A stretch of DNA of 64,000 nucleotides from Sphagnum compactum (taxonomy: Eukaryota > Bryophyta > Sphagnopsida > Sphagnales), in assembly GCA_965153455.1 (NCBI GenBank), contig OZ234499.1, forward strand, positions 14,628,271 to 14,692,270. The letters are read 5' to 3'. The notes below the pieces were generated by a model that ran no database searches, was not told the DNA's origin, and saw only the letters and a list, made by a program, of their open reading frames with translations. The stretch's first letter is position 1. Every line of letters begins with the position of its first letter. A program made the translations under genes and the position numbers. This document shows positions 1 to 12,405 of this stretch, piece after piece.

Positions 1-638
1 ATCATCCAAATTGTTAACATTAGCAAAAAAATTGAATATGTATGACTTGTACCAATCACATTGACTATTGCATTACTGAATTATTACAATGTATTCCATT
101 TTGGTGACATGGATCAATGAAATGCCTAATTTCAACAAATTATCAACAAAATTTCTTTTGGAGAAACAAAGACATGAAAGTTGCAAATTGTTTCATTAGA
201 CAAGTGAAACATTATTTAACAAGGGGAATTGCAAACTTGTTGAGGGGTGAGGGGTTCTTGATTAAAGAGGAAGATACCTAGGCGATTGTAGAAGTTCTTG
301 ACTAGGGAAGGGACCCTTTAATCAAGACCAAATAGGTGGTCAAACAACTAACCCAAATAAAATTTTGTGACACCCCAAAAACTACAATTATTGTAATAAC
401 TTTGGACATTGTGGGAAAGTTTTTTTTTTCAAGAAGAATACATTTACAAGTCATATACACAAAATTAAAAAAAACAAGGACATTGATGATGACAATGATA
501 AATAATTCAAAAGAAATTTGACATCACCATGATCACAACATATTCATGAGAAAAATACCATTTGGCATCCTTATTCAAAAGTAACATTGTGTGTGATTAG
601 TGATAAGGGAAAATTTGCAAACATAAAAAATATAAAGC

Positions 639-1480
639 ATGATAGATATCAAATTTGTTGGTAGTTACACCCATAAGGTGCATAAGGAGGGCAACCTTGT
701 TTATCATGACAAAATAAAGGTTATAAGTAACATTCTTAATGTGTTTGGTCTAAGAAAAACTCTTTCATCAATAGGAGCTTTTGTAGACATGGGTTGCCTT
801 GTAATGTTTAACAGAAGTTGATATTGTCCATCATGTGATCAATAAATATGTCCCCACAAAAAGTTTTAGAGTTTGGTCATAAAAATGTTATGAATGTACA
901 ATGGATTACATAGACCATAAATATCGATACTGCACAAGGTTCAATCTACAACATGAATACTCTTTCATGTGAACAATTGTCAAACATGGAATTATGGCAC
1001 AAAACCATGGGGCACATTGGGTTTCAAGGACTTCATGAACTATCCAAGGTTAGGATATTAAAGGCAAGGTGAGTGCAAGGATAAAAGTAGGTAAAGTAGT
1101 AAATCATTTATTTGTGGTTTATTAAAGATGATCATGATGTAATACCACACCTTTGCATTGCATGCTCCGTGGCAATGGCCTACATACTATCATTGCTAAA
1201 TTTTGTGGTGAATGTGTGCTTGGCAAACAACACAAAAAAGTTGTGCCAAGGAAAAACACAACCAAGGCATCAAAACAAAACATGCACATTCACATTGATT
1301 CAAGTGTGGATCATTTAAACATATTTAACTAGGAAGATCAAGGTATTTCATCACTTTCACACATGACTTTTCCAATTAAACATGGATATTATTTGTATCT
1401 CTTTAAAATTTGGAGGTTGAAAACAAGATAAAAGAAGTTGGGAAGGCCATTTAGATAATTCTTAAATAATTTTAAGCACC
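639..1480 (+). pseudogene. Copia protease/pre-integrase and early integrase remnant
   Basis: The frame at 639-821 resembles the end of the copia protease and linker, with an 'LRKTLSSIGAFVDMGCLVMF'-like stretch that corresponds to the usual LLSVGQL...V.F block. From about 985 the pre-integrase motif appears as 'LWHKTMGHIGFQGLHELSK', followed by a C-x2-C-like 'CGECVLGKQH' knuckle recovered with a frame change near 1205-1235. Then comes an integrase-core start ('HMTFPIKHGYYLYL', about 1360-1405). At least three frame changes and several stops show it is non-functional. Confidence 0.7.
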
Positions 1481-1859
1481 TAATATGACAACACGAAATT
1501 GGTCAAATATTATTGAGTCAATGTTGAATAAAAATGCTTAAGCTATGTTCTTACATTGTTTTGTAATGCTAACAAACACTTGTCATGGTTTGAAAACGTT
1601 TTGATGTCATGGATAAAAAACGTTTATATTCGTTGGATTACTTTCAAACTCATTCAAATGTTTTAAATTGATATATTAAAATGGGTGCATAACAATACAA
1701 CACACATTTTCAAAATTAACTTTATGTATTAAACTTGCAATCATGTAAAAAAAATAAATTGTTTTAGTAATGTTGGCTCCTTTTACCATCACTTGATCTT
1801 GGAGTTCTTGAAAATTTCAAAACATTGAAAAAATGAATAAAACAAATAAGGATATTGTA

Positions 1860-2100
1860 GGACTTGACAATGATAGGGGAGGAGAGTTTCTTTCAATGAT
1901 ATTCAACATTTTTTTTGGAAATTGAAGGAATCGTGTAACATTTCACCACAACATACATGCCACATTAGAATGATGCAATAGAATGAAAGAACTAAACAAT
2001 TCCTTAACATGCAAGAAACATGGCTATAGTTCCCAAGACACACAAAATGTTAAAGTTTTATATTAGTTGCATCAAACAAGGGATTGTTTAAGGGCATTGT
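1860..2100 (+). pseudogene. Copia integrase catalytic-core remnant
   Basis: A frame around 1865-1905 gives 'LDNDRGGEFLSM', which matches the D-N-G-G-E-[FY] segment around the second catalytic Asp of retroviral-type integrases. It is followed by a degenerate 'TTYMPH...N..IE'-like stretch corresponding to the T-P-x-x-N-G-x-x-E block. Stops and frameshifts are frequent. It belongs to the plus-strand copia element. Confidence 0.6.
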
Positions 2101-2302
2101 GTAAAGGAATATTTTTTTTCCATGAGTTATTATTACATTTTTTTTAATATGCATATATTTAAGCCACCTTAAATTTAATTATACTATTTATTTACATCAA
2201 TTTTTGATACTTTATATTTATTTAAAATTTGAATTTTAGTACTTGAAATTGTGAGAAGTGATGAAGTGCAATCAAACATGGTAAGATCATGTTTGATCTA
2301 TT

Positions 2303-2360
2303 GTTAAGTACATATGATATGTCAAAAAAACAATAGTTTGACAAATCATATGTACTTAAC
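2303..2360. repeat. Near-perfect 24-bp hairpin, 10-nt loop
   Basis: The left arm (2303-2326) and right arm (2337-2360) are reverse complements with one mismatch over 24 bp. The ends read GTTAAGTACATATGAT and ATCATATGTACTTAAC. It lies in the segment that interrupts the copia integrase-RT order, so it may be part of a small insertion or a foldback element. A small-RNA precursor is possible but untested. Confidence 0.7.
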
Positions 2361-4149
2361 ATATCCTCCAACTAAGTAACTGGGAGGTGGTAGAGCAAAA
2401 TACCCATTTGAACTATAAGTTTTTTCAAATGATTACATTATTAATGGTGTGAAGAAATCCTTTACTTCATGCTCCTCTATGTTTGATTACTAATTCATTT
2501 AATAGTATTGCTTCATTTACTAAGCCACTAATTGAGTTTATTAAGAACTAATACCTAAAATCTTTAGTGCGTATGACATATGTCATATATCTTTTACTTG
2601 TTTCCCTAATATTAAGTGTTAATGCATATCTTGTAATAATTATGTCTTGGTTTTTAGAATAAACATAATCCTATTATAAACTTAATTAAACTATAACTTT
2701 TACGCCCAAAAAAAAATGGTCCATGTTATATTTTTACTAACATATTTTGTAAATTTGAAGAAGAGTGTTCCCCCACCTAGAGTTTGACAACTCTCAAATT
2801 TCTTATGAACAAATGTTGGGAACAATCTTGCCTAATTAACCTCAAAATCAAACAAAGGATTCATCCCAAAATGTTTACACGAGCAATCCAACTGAATTGG
2901 GGCACTTGAATTTTGTGTTTTTGTTATTTTGTTTACATCCGTGTTTTCTGTGAAAAAGGTAACAAGTTGGAGCCAAAAGCTCAATGGAAATTTGTATGGT
3001 TTTGATGATGTTTCCTAAGGTTTATATAATTTACAACCCATCAAATCATAACATAGCCATCACAAAGGATGTTGTTTTTAATGCATTTTTGATGGGTTTT
3101 GTGATGTTATGAGAAAATGTTCAATGGATCAAAACATGGAAAAATTGATTCCACTTGCATTAAAGTCCCTTGAAGATGAATATGCATTAGATCAACCTTA
3201 AGGGGGCAAGTATGATTGGGTGGTACCTAAAGAGCCTCATATCTTCACTTTGTTAAACCCATCAAACTTTAGGAGAATGAAAGACACACTCAGGAAAGAA
3301 ATTTTTCTCAAAATCTTTTATGAATAAATCCCCAAGTCTTGTAATATTTGAAAATCTCAATAACAATTTGAATTTGACTATGGACAATGAATGCATAAGG
3401 AAAAAACCCTAGTAATATAACATAAGGGGTTTTTTTGGTTAGGAAGACAAAAGAAATGTATGCATTTTTTGGGTTTTTTTCTTAAAATCTATCTAGGATT
3501 ACTTCAAACTCTTATGTATTTGATTTTTCAAATTGGTATTTGATGGGGGTAATCACTATTTAGTTCTCAAATTTTTTAAGTCAAGAATTTTTAAAATCTT
3601 GAGGGGCCATGGATGTCAAGATTATTTATATATAGTATTAATGATTACTTGTGACCATATCCTTTGGTTTGTAATGGGTAAACATGAAAAAAACTTTGTG
3701 TAAGGACATTTAAAGATAGGGGGTTCAATAATCAAAATTTTAAAATTATCAATACATAATATATGTGTTTAAGTGGTTATTATTTTCACAAGTTTGTGCA
3801 TAGATGGAGAAGACATAGTTCACATGGAGCAAGCCCATAGAAAAATAAATAAACAAATGAATATTTGTGAAATTTAATTGGGTTCAAGTTTACTTTGATT
3901 TTGGCAAGGTGAATTTTAGAATAATATCACCCATTTATACTTGCATGTTGATATTTGCCCCTTGAGCATATTGACAACCTTGAGGTTTTGGAATTTATGT
4001 GAAATTGGGAGGGAATGATAATTTGCCACCTATCACTAATGGTAATTTTTTTCCTCCAAGAGTAGATTGATAGCACATTTGATCATAACAACTTCTAGTC
4101 TTGGAACACCTTCAAAGTGAATTCAATGGGAATGTTCTATGCACTAAAT

Positions 4150-5640
4150 TTTGTTTACATGTTTGAAGTGTCTATGCATAACCCAACCATATATGAAAAA
4201 GTAGCAAGTGACTTGAAAGATAGATGGTTGGAATGCAACAATAACATGATTCCATAATCATGAACAACACCTAGAAGTTGCAATCTAATTTTCCAAAAGG
4301 AAAATGTCTTATCACTAGTAAACGAGTGTTCAAAAGCAAAACTAATAGTTGATGGTTTTGTGGAGAAATTGAAAGTCATGATTGCAACATCTGGTTTTGC
4401 GCTTATTATAATAATTGACTTTTAGGAAACAATCACCCCAATAATCAAATTGGCCACTATATGAACAATTGTGGCATTGGATTCCTAATGTAATTGGTTG
4501 ATTAAACGACTTGATGTTTGTTCAAATTTTATAAAAAAAGAATTACAGTAATTTAGGTGCTCATGATACAAGCAAAGGGCTTTGAAATTCAAGGGAGGGA
4601 ACACCAAGTTTGTAACCTAAAAAAAACATTTTATGGATTGTGACAAACATCCATGGCTTCATGTTCTAACATTGATTTTTTTTTTGTTGTTGTCATGGAT
4701 TGCAACAAAATGATGTTGATCATAATCTATATTACAATATAGCGTGATGAACTATACATAATATGTAGATGACATGTTGCTCACAAGGAATGGTACCTTT
4801 AAATTGATTGAGTTAAAAAAAAGTTAGAAAGGATTATGAAACTTCATGTCCTAGCATTGTAAGTCATTACATAGGGTTTTAATTTCTATACTTTCTTGAA
4901 GGGATCATATTGGTCCAACAATAATATGCCAAAATAATATTAGAAGGGTTCCAAATAACCAATTATCACTTTGTTGCAACTCTTACGTGTGGAAGAGGTT
5001 GCACAACTCTCCTTATACATAGAGTTAGAACCAATAGACGTCACAATATATTAAAGTTTAGTTGAAAGTGCAATCTATTATATAATCACATGTGATTAAA
5101 TCTTTCTTATTCAACTAGTAGTTTAAGTAGGTTTGTGTTTAACACCACATAATGAGCTCACATAGTTATAGCCAAGAAAATCTTGAGATACATCAAAGGA
5201 ATTATGAATTATAATATCTATTTTCATCGCAACAAAAAAAAATGAGTTAGTTTTCTTTGTAGGTGTAGATTAGGTGAGGGATTGGGACAAATGCAAATTA
5301 ATCACATGGTTGATATTCAAGCAACACAACTACGGAATAATATGGAGTTTTTTAGTTACAATCAATTGTAGTTCTTTCCAACATAGAGGTAGAATATTGA
5401 CCACTCACCAATGACTAGAGATGCAAGAGAAATCATTATTTAATAAAACTTGGAGGTCATGAACCAATATTGTTACTTGTGACAATCAAGTGTTTTGAAG
5501 TTAGTAAAAAATTCGGTTATGCATGTTAAAAGGAAGCGTATCAAACTACAAAATCATTTCATGTGAGGTGTAAAAGGGACAAATTGAAGTTGCATACATT
5601 TCCACTACAAAGTAGTGTATAAACATCTTTAGGAAACATT
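4150..5640 (+). pseudogene. Copia reverse transcriptase and RNase H remnant
   Basis: Around 4580-4640 the translation reads 'GFEIQGREHQVCNLKKTFYGL', which corresponds to the P-P-G-F...V-C-x-L-x-K-x-L-Y-G-L-K block of copia RT. Near 4755-4790 a YVDD-type catalytic motif survives as 'R*HVAHKEWYL' in the shifted frame / Y-[VA]-D-D-M-L-L-T-[RK]-N in the adjacent one. RNase H is represented by 'YIKGIMNYNIYF'-like text (5190-5225) and by 'EVEYWPLTNDxRE' (5385-5430), equivalent to the A-E-A-E-Y block. A terminal H-V-K-R-K-R-I-K-L-Q-N-H-F segment follows at 5520-5560. Frameshifts are abundant. Confidence 0.65.
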
Positions 5641-5650
5641 TGGGTAGACT

Positions 5651-6190
5651 TAGATTTGTAGTAAGAAGAGATCAAATAAATGTTTTCAATAGGCATGAAT
5701 TTCATGTAGCTATTGGAAAATGAACTTATGTACTTACATGTTCATTAAATTGCTTTCCTTACCTTTGTTCAACTTTTCTAAATTATGTATGGTCTTAATT
5801 TCCTCTCCAAGAACCTTCCTCAACAAGAATGGAAACAAATCTAAATCAATTATTTTTAAAAACCTTGAGCACATGTAGCGAATGGAGAATGGATATGCCT
5901 TGCAGACCAGTATATATGCCTTTTCATTTGTTGCCAACACATGGCCAGAAGCAAATGTTCCACACATCACTATGCCGAACGAAATGAAATTTTTTCCTTC
6001 TTTTATTCCCACTAGTAAAATAAAAAAACAACACCCTTTGGTAAGTTCTAGGACAATCCACCTAGAAACCTAAAACTCTAGAGGCAACCAAGAAGCTACA
6101 ATTAGTCCATAGTCCAAAGAATAGCAACAATAGTCCAAAGAGCAGAGTAATCCAAAGAGTAGAGTCCAAACATAAGAGTGAGGAATGGAA
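5651..6190. other. Intergenic stretch with short direct repeats
   Basis: No gene is supported. Short imperfect direct repeats of 'AGTCCAAAGAGTAGAG' type lie at about 6103-6170. Open frames here are short and show no recognisable domain. Confidence 0.5.
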
Positions 6191-6199
6191 CTATAAAAG

Positions 6200-7260
6200 T
6201 TGATTGTGTTTTGGTATAATTTTATTTGGGATTTTCAAAAGAAAAAAATGGAGGAAGATTTGCCAAACTTTTTCATGGGTTATCTTTTGGAAGGACCTTT
6301 TTCTCCTTCTTCTCAAAGGTTCAATATTAGCTTTTCTCAAGGGTTAGGGTTAGGGTCTTATCAAGTAGTGAATTTGAGTTCTCCTTTTCAACCTTTGGGT
6401 TTGCGGTTGGACTTGAGTGTGAATGCTAACTTGAGTGCCCTAAACTTGGGGTAAGGCCTTCAAATTGATAGGAGATTGTGGACTAATGGAAAACTCCAAA
6501 TGATGATTGATTTGTGGGAGGAGAAGCATTGGGAGTATCAAAAGCAACCTATGACTGCAAAGGACTAGAAGGAACTTGCGAACAAAATCAATGCAACATT
6601 CCTTAATGAGATGTCATGCACTTAGAAGCAATGCTGAGACAAAATCACCAAGATGAGAGAGAAATATTGTGAAAAACATGAATCATGCAATGCAATAGGT
6701 GCTCCTCCTTCCTCTTGGTGGTCATGGTATGAGAAGTTTCACAACATTTTAGGAAGGACACCAAAAATGATAGGTGTCGTTGGTCGCATTGATCAAAGTT
6801 CTCAATATCACATCCTCAATTTGTAAACTTGGATGATCATCACTCTAGAAACACAACCACTTGAAAGCCCTAAACATCAAACCCTAATTTTTGTTGATAG
6901 TAATGATCATGTCACACCAAATCATACATCTGACCTAACATTTGATATAGTCTCTCACCTAGGACAAGGGCATGTAAATTACTTGGCATTAGTAGCAAAC
7001 CCAATAAGAAAAATATAAGCAAAAAACGATGTTTGTTTAAGGAGTCTCCTTCCATTGTAAAAGCTATCAAAAAATATTCACAAATTGCAAAGGAATTAGA
7101 ACTTTTAAAGATGCAAATTACGACCCAAATTTTAGAAAGTGAACAAGTTGGGAGGAAATTGTTATTAAAACGTCAATTACAAATGGCTACTCTTTTTGCT
7201 AAAGTTTTAAAGCCTCGAGATCCAACCAGGCCTGATTCTTTTACAAGTGGTAGCATTTGA
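6200..7260 (+). pseudogene. PIF/Harbinger Myb/SANT-like accessory ORF, broken
   Basis: An open N-terminal part (6200-6454, with an alternative ATG at 6248) is followed, after stops, by a trihelix-like segment at about 6479-6790. It has 'MMIDLWEEKHWEYQKQ', then 'KELANKI', a C-x-x-K-x-x-K-M-x-x-K-Y pattern, and 'SSWWSWYEKFHNILG'. These spaced tryptophans and the D-K-I-x-K-M-x-x-K-Y helix fit MADF/trihelix DNA-binding domains that accompany Harbinger transposases. Further in-frame pieces occur at 6833-7018 and 7033-7260, the latter with a helical, Lys/Glu-rich C-terminus. In-frame stops separate the pieces. A host trihelix gene fragment is a less likely alternative, because the transposase lies next to it. 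Confidence 0.5.
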
Positions 7261-7399
7261 CATCATGTTTATTGAGAGTAATGACCATATCAATGTCAAG
7301 CAATGTCATTATATGCTGATGAGATAAATTATATTCCAATTCATGTTCAAAGTACAATGCACATAATCAAAACCCTTATGGACAATCTATTAACCATTG

Positions 7400-8480
7400 T
7401 TCAACAAAACCCTTTTCATTAATTCTCCTACTTGTTTTGCTTGTTCTCCATCCCTCAAAGTTAATAACTTATCAACCTTAAATCTTGCAAGGTTATCCTT
7501 TCTTGTTGCATCATTCACACGGCTAGACTCGGGGATTTTTCATATCTCACAATAATTGTGTAACACATAACAAGCTACAACAATTGTTGGGGCCCTTTTA
7601 ACACTATAGTTGAAATTCTTCAATATCCATCGTCAAATTTTAAAGACCCAAAAACATTTTCTATAATAACCCTTGCAAAATTCATGCTACTATCATATTT
7701 TTTTTGTCTACATCATTTGAATTATGAGATTTTCAATTTTTTTGTAAATAAATATGTAAAGGATATGCATAATCACTAATCAAATAAGGTGTGATCTTCA
7801 CATGAATGGTCACTTTTGGCTATTGTAAAATCCGTTGAGTCCATAAGTCATGATACAAACTGGAGGCTTTGAATTGACCCCATCATGAACTCCTTTAGGC
7901 TGGCCAACACAAACATTCTAAAATAGCTTTGTGTATTGTAAAACAATGCCATGAAACATTTTTCAATTGTAGTAATTTGTAGTTGCAATAATATGCCTTT
8001 TATTTTGCCCTTCAGCTAATGGGATATGTGTGCCATCTATAACACCACATATGTTTGGCAAACTTTTAAGGTCTTCAAATTGTTGTACGATGTGTCTCCG
8101 GTTGGGGGTCTTGATGTACTTGTCAAAAAGCTTGTCCTTATTGCAAAGCACATCACACACGATGTCCACATACTTATGGAAAGTACATGCACCCACACCA
8201 AATCTGTCTAACATATGCTTTGGGCTCAACCCATGAGCAAACCTATACAACATAATTACAACAATTTTCCTAACTTCTAATTGTGGTCTCACAAGATTAA
8301 AATATTTAAACTTCAAAAACAATGTTAATTCTTCAACCAAAACATTAAAAGCATATAATGTCATTCAATAATACATCAGACATTTTTTGTCTTTCATCTC
8401 AGGTGTTGTATGCCATACAATGGCCTCCACCATTTCCCAATAAGTTCTTTGTTTTGGTTCTACCCAAAACAATTGATTAG
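7400..8480 (-). pseudogene. PIF/Harbinger DDE transposase, broken
   Basis: The longest intact piece is 7963-8364 (133 codons) and contains 'VVIMLYRFAHGLSPKHMLDRFGVG', a helix-turn-helix-like segment, then 'ICGVIDGTHIPL', the hallmark D-G-T-H block of the DDE_Tnp_4 (Harbinger) superfamily. Upstream in frame (to about 8475) is 'WEMVEAIVW...MYY*MTLYAFNVL'. Downstream translations recover 'VCVGQPKGVHDGV' (second Asp region), 'RSHLI*LVMHIL' (G-D-x-x-Y region), 'EFCKGYYRKCFWVFKI*RWIL' (the E-R-x-F-x-x-x-K-x-R-x-x-x-L helix with the catalytic Glu position) and 'TIVVACYVLHNYCE'. Stops and frame shifts inactivate it. Confidence 0.75.
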
Positions 8481-10590
8481 AATGTTTCTTCTTTTTTTTC
8501 AACAAAGTTCACAAAATTGGTTGAACCCCAAACATTGAAGGTGATAGATTTTGAAACAAATAAATCTCTAGCTCGTGATGTGCAAAACAAAGAATTACCC
8601 AATGTCACTGAAAGGAGCATCCAAATTAAAATAACCCTTCCAACACACATATGATTCATGATAACTATACAATTAACAAACTTCAACAAAACCCTAAAAA
8701 TCATAGACCTAAAAACAAAACAGCCCCAACCTTCAATAAAAACCCATTTTTCTTTTTCAAAATAAAATCAACAATACAAAATCACCTTTAAAAGGTGAAA
8801 ATTACAAAAATAAATCAAAATATAAATTAAAAAAAAATCAGTGGACGAAATTAACAGAGAGCTCTCTAGCCTTGCACAGAAGCTCTTGAGTCTCTGGCCT
8901 TGGGATTTCATTACATATTTCATGGATGAAAATTTCTTGTTAAGTAGTGCTACCGTTGTGGAATAATATTCACAACAAGCTATTTGTCCTCCACAATTTT
9001 GAGGATGCAATCACAAAGCCACTACAACATTACCATTATCATTGAGAAGGCCAACAACAACCACCTTGCGAGGGGACTTAAAGTTCACCAACTTGTACAA
9101 TCTCTCTCTCATGGGCAAGAGTTATAGTAATTGATAGCATGTAGAGTTTTTTTTTAGTTAGTTACATTTTAAATAGTGAGGTGTGAGTGATGGTGTAAGC
9201 ATAACAAAATCGGGACAACAAACTAGAATCGCACCTACCTATTTGACCTTTCAGTTTACTAAGTGAAGTATAGGTCGATTTTTTGCATTAGTGATAAGAT
9301 ACATGCTGGGCCCACATTTTGCACCACAACTCTTCACTGTATATATATGTGATTTAAGTGTAACATACGCTTTTGCATGCACTCAAATTGCCTCAACTTA
9401 CATAGATGTGATTCACATCACTTATGTCAGTATACTCGGTGGTATGGCAACAAGCTTTGTAACATTTGATTTTGATTGCCAAATCACAAATCAAACTGCA
9501 ATTTCTGGGACGGCAATTTCTGTGGATGGCGATTTCAGGCCAAGTTGATCCTCATCTTGGGGTGCACAGCAAGAATACAATGCTGTTGTTCATGAACTAT
9601 GTCAAAGTCAAAAAGTGTGATCATACAAAGGCAAGCAGGAGAAGTTCATTATATCATTTGCCTTCAGTTGCACAACACTTCTTTGGTGTGAGAGGAGAAC
9701 ATGAATTCAGATACCAATTTCATATGTGGTTGTGTTTCTTATAGACATCTTGCATGTGCAAGGGCTTCAATTTTCCTTTCCAATTCTCAGCAAATCTGTG
9801 AAGTAAGCTTGTGTGACACAAATAGCATCTGTTTCTCACACAATAGGGGATATAAATTGGTTTACTGTGCACTTACAGTGTTTGTACTTTGGACAAAACC
9901 TCAACTCATATGGTTGGTGCCATGCACATAGACAAAAAAGTATAAAACTGGAAGTCATGCACAGACTGGAGAAGGATGCCACAGATGAGTGCCACTGCAG
10001 AACTGTCTTGATGGAAGTAGTTTAGGCTTGGTTTGTCCTTATGTTTTCCTACCAAGAATGTGCTAAGGTAGGTCTGCAATAACCTGTTGAAATAAGCAAT
10101 TTGATTAGTACAGATACTGATTTTCACATACACTTATTTTCCCTGAAAGATTATCGAGCTACTTAGTTTCACAAAGTCCTCCTAAAGGCTTCCTAACATG
10201 ACAAGCAACAAATCAATGTCCCTAATATGGAGGCCACATTTACCATCTATGAATTCTTTTAAGTTGAGTTCATCAAAAGTGGCTGACCCTACTACACAAT
10301 GACTGGCCTCCACATGGTTATTGGCACAACTACCTTAATTTTTGTGAAGTGCAGTCTTCTAATCTCTATCATCACTAACTCCATGGTGACGAGTCCTATC
10401 TAGCTTCACAGATTTCATACCGTGACACATTTTCAGGACCCAACAGAGTGCATGTCACATGAATGTATGACATTAGAGGCATGTCTGGGATTATGCATCT
10501 GCAAAACAAGCTGCATGTTTCTAGTAGTGTTAGAAGAGCTTTTGGTAGATGTGTACCTAGAAGAGAGTTAAGAGGAGTGAAATGCCCAAC
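8481..10590. other. No gene recognised
   Basis: AT-rich to balanced DNA without a supported coding region. Open frames at 9291-9548, 9466-9744 and 10396-10722 overlap each other on different frames or strands and show no domain. The right half may be the distal 3' flank of the cyclophilin gene or decayed transposon. Confidence 0.5.
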
Positions 10591-10594
10591 TTGA

Positions 10595-10884
10595 AGGTAG
10601 ACTAGTTCATGAAGAATTGCAGAGGGCACTACTACATCAGAAAACATATGATCAGGAATTGTTTGCCAGAACGTGAATGTAGAACTAAGAGTATTAACAA
10701 GGAGGAAGATGAAACATCTCAAAGAGATCTGGACACTGCAACTATTGTGGGAAAGCAGGCCATTAGGTGTTTGACTTTAAGAAGAGAGGCTGACATTCAA
10801 AAGCTGGAAGCAAATAAAAGGAATAAACTGAAGGCCAAAGGAATTTCTCAAGGGAATGATCAGCGTGGTCAAGGGCCAGGCTAG
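10595..10884 (+). pseudogene. Retroelement gag-like zinc-knuckle remnant
   Basis: Two knuckle-like patterns lie in neighbouring frames. Near 10615-10660 the pattern is 'C.GHYYIRKHMIRNC'. At 10735-10790 it is 'GHCNYCGKAGH' followed by V-F-D-F, i.e. C-x2-C-x4-H with the fourth ligand Cys replaced by Phe. A Lys/Glu-rich segment ('KLEANKRNKLKAKG') follows. Paired CCHC knuckles are typical of copia-type gag. An in-frame stop sits just after the His. No neighbouring protease or RT was found, so this is an isolated scrap. Confidence 0.45.
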
Positions 10885-11306
10885 TCCACTGTAGTCCAGC
10901 AAAATGCTGTCTCATTGACCAAGTTATGGTTTCCAGTTCCTGCCTTGCCCTTCTAACTAGGAGGATTTTTGGAACCCCTGCTAGCTCAAGAACAAGACTT
11001 GCCATGGAAGATTACTTGTCTGCATTGGAATCCAGGGAGTGGGGTTTGGGCCTTTTACAGAATATTCAACCGCCCAACAATTTAAAGCAGCTATGTTCTT
11101 CTAAGCTATATGCAATCTAATTCACTCTTACCAATCTGTCTACCCAGCTTCCTTCAAACATAGAGTCAATGAAAACATCTCTCTCTGCCCCTCTTGAAGA
11201 CACATTATAATTGCTTCAGAAATTGCACCTAATAAGTTGGACCACATCTTCCAAAATCCACAACTATCATAGAGGTTCAAGAAATCTATGCAAGTAGACA
11301 AATACA

Positions 11307-12405
11307 CTACCTCCGTTTTCTGTGGGGCTTGTCCTCATTCTGATGATCGCGATCATGAACATGCTCTTTACCATGGAAACCCAATCCTGTGTGGTCCCTC
11401 TGTGGCTGATCTGTGTCAGACTTCTCTCCACCATTTCTACGAGTATCAGGTCTTTCAGTATCTTGTCTACCCTGATCTTCAGAGAACCCCCTTCTCTCCT
11501 GCCCTGCTTCCCTCTTGCTCCCTTTTTCATTCTGTTTCTCATATCGTCTGCCTTTGCTGCCATCACCTCGACTTCGATGTGTGTCTCTTTCATCTGTAAC
11601 TTGGTCTCTCTGAGACCTACTTTCAAGTCTACCAGCCTTCCGCTCAGACATCTGACCTTCTACACTTCTGCTGCCTTTCAGTTCTGGTGTCTCTCTATCT
11701 CCCTGATCATGGCCATCCCTCTCTCTGTCCTTGCCCCCACCCTGATCAAAATCCCTGTCCTCCCTATGCTTGCCATTCTTTGCTCTATTTCTTTCTCTTA
11801 GCTCCAAATCTCTAGTATCTTCATGATATCTTTCATACCATTCTCGTTCATTGTCATGGCGAGTCCTCTCAATGATTCTCTCCTTTCTGTCAGTGAATGC
11901 ACCATGGCTTCGACTTGAAACTTCAAAGCTTTCACGCCATCGAGCTTCCTCCCTGTCATCTTCATCTACTGTTTCTCTCCAGTTTTCTCTTTTCCGCTTC
12001 AAGTCTTCTTGATGACTGTCTCTACCACTCTCATGTCTACTGTGACGTTGGAGCCTCTCTGCGTCTCTGTCATGTCTACTGTCTCGATGATTTCTCTCAC
12101 CATCTCTATCAAATTTGCTGTCTTTATGAAGCAACCCAGTGTCTCTCTCATGTGTTTTGTGCTCATGATGCCTCCCAATGTCTCTTTCATGTCTACTATC
12201 TCGGTGAAACCTCTCTCTATCCCTTTCCATTCTCCCACCATCCTGTTCTCCTAGCCCTTGTGAATGATTGATTGCACTATTTCGCCTGTCTTCTTTATCA
12301 CTATTCCTGGCACCTTTATCTGGGAGCCCAGTGCTGGCAGATGAACGCCTCGCATAAGACCTTGATTCATGAGCACCACCTTCCTCCTCAAAGACCATAT
12401 CATAC
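11307..12405 (-). other. Last exon of CYP59-like gene (charged tail)
   Basis: This single exon encodes about 365 residues dominated by R, D, E, H and S. It contains tandemly related heptad-to-undecad units such as 'HRDSRHERD', 'HRDSRHDRD' and '[10 protein letters not shown]'. The opposite strand looks like a pyrimidine-rich array and gives long spurious open frames. The internal repetition suggests growth by slippage. The acceptor at 12406-12407 (TGTAG) restores the frame of exon 13 through a split Arg codon. Confidence 0.85.

Larger units (their letters stand above)
336..5650 (+). mobile_element. Degenerate Ty1-copia retrotransposon
   Basis: Plus-strand translations with many stops and frameshifts recover copia polyprotein domains in the expected order. 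These are protease/pre-integrase (about 520-830 and 960-1300), integrase (1300-2100), the integrase-to-RT linker (about 3000-3300), reverse transcriptase (about 4150-4860) and RNase H (about 5150-5640). The order protease-integrase-RT-RNase H is diagnostic of Ty1-copia and excludes gypsy. No LTR pair or target duplication was found, so the bounds are approximate. A segment with no copia coding match (about 2110-2950) interrupts it and may be a later insertion. The element is long dead. Confidence 0.75.
6200..8480. mobile_element. Decayed PIF/Harbinger DNA transposon (two genes)
   Basis: A plus-strand Myb/SANT-like (trihelix-like) reading frame (6200-7260) and a minus-strand DDE transposase (7400-8480) converge. 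Autonomous PIF/Harbinger elements typically carry exactly this pair, a transposase and a Myb-like accessory protein. Both frames are broken. I found no TIR pair or TWA target duplication, so outer bounds are the coding remnants only. Confidence 0.65.

Noticed and set aside
6340-6362. Telomere-like GGGTTAGGGTTAGGG
   Set aside because: Only two to three units, inside an open frame, and not the usual plant TTTAGGG repeat; chance is likely.
11322-12271. Long plus-strand open frames opposite the cyclophilin tail (e.g. 11322-11801, 11897-12271)
   Set aside because: They are the antisense of an RD/RE/RS-rich exon, whose composition avoids stops on the other strand.
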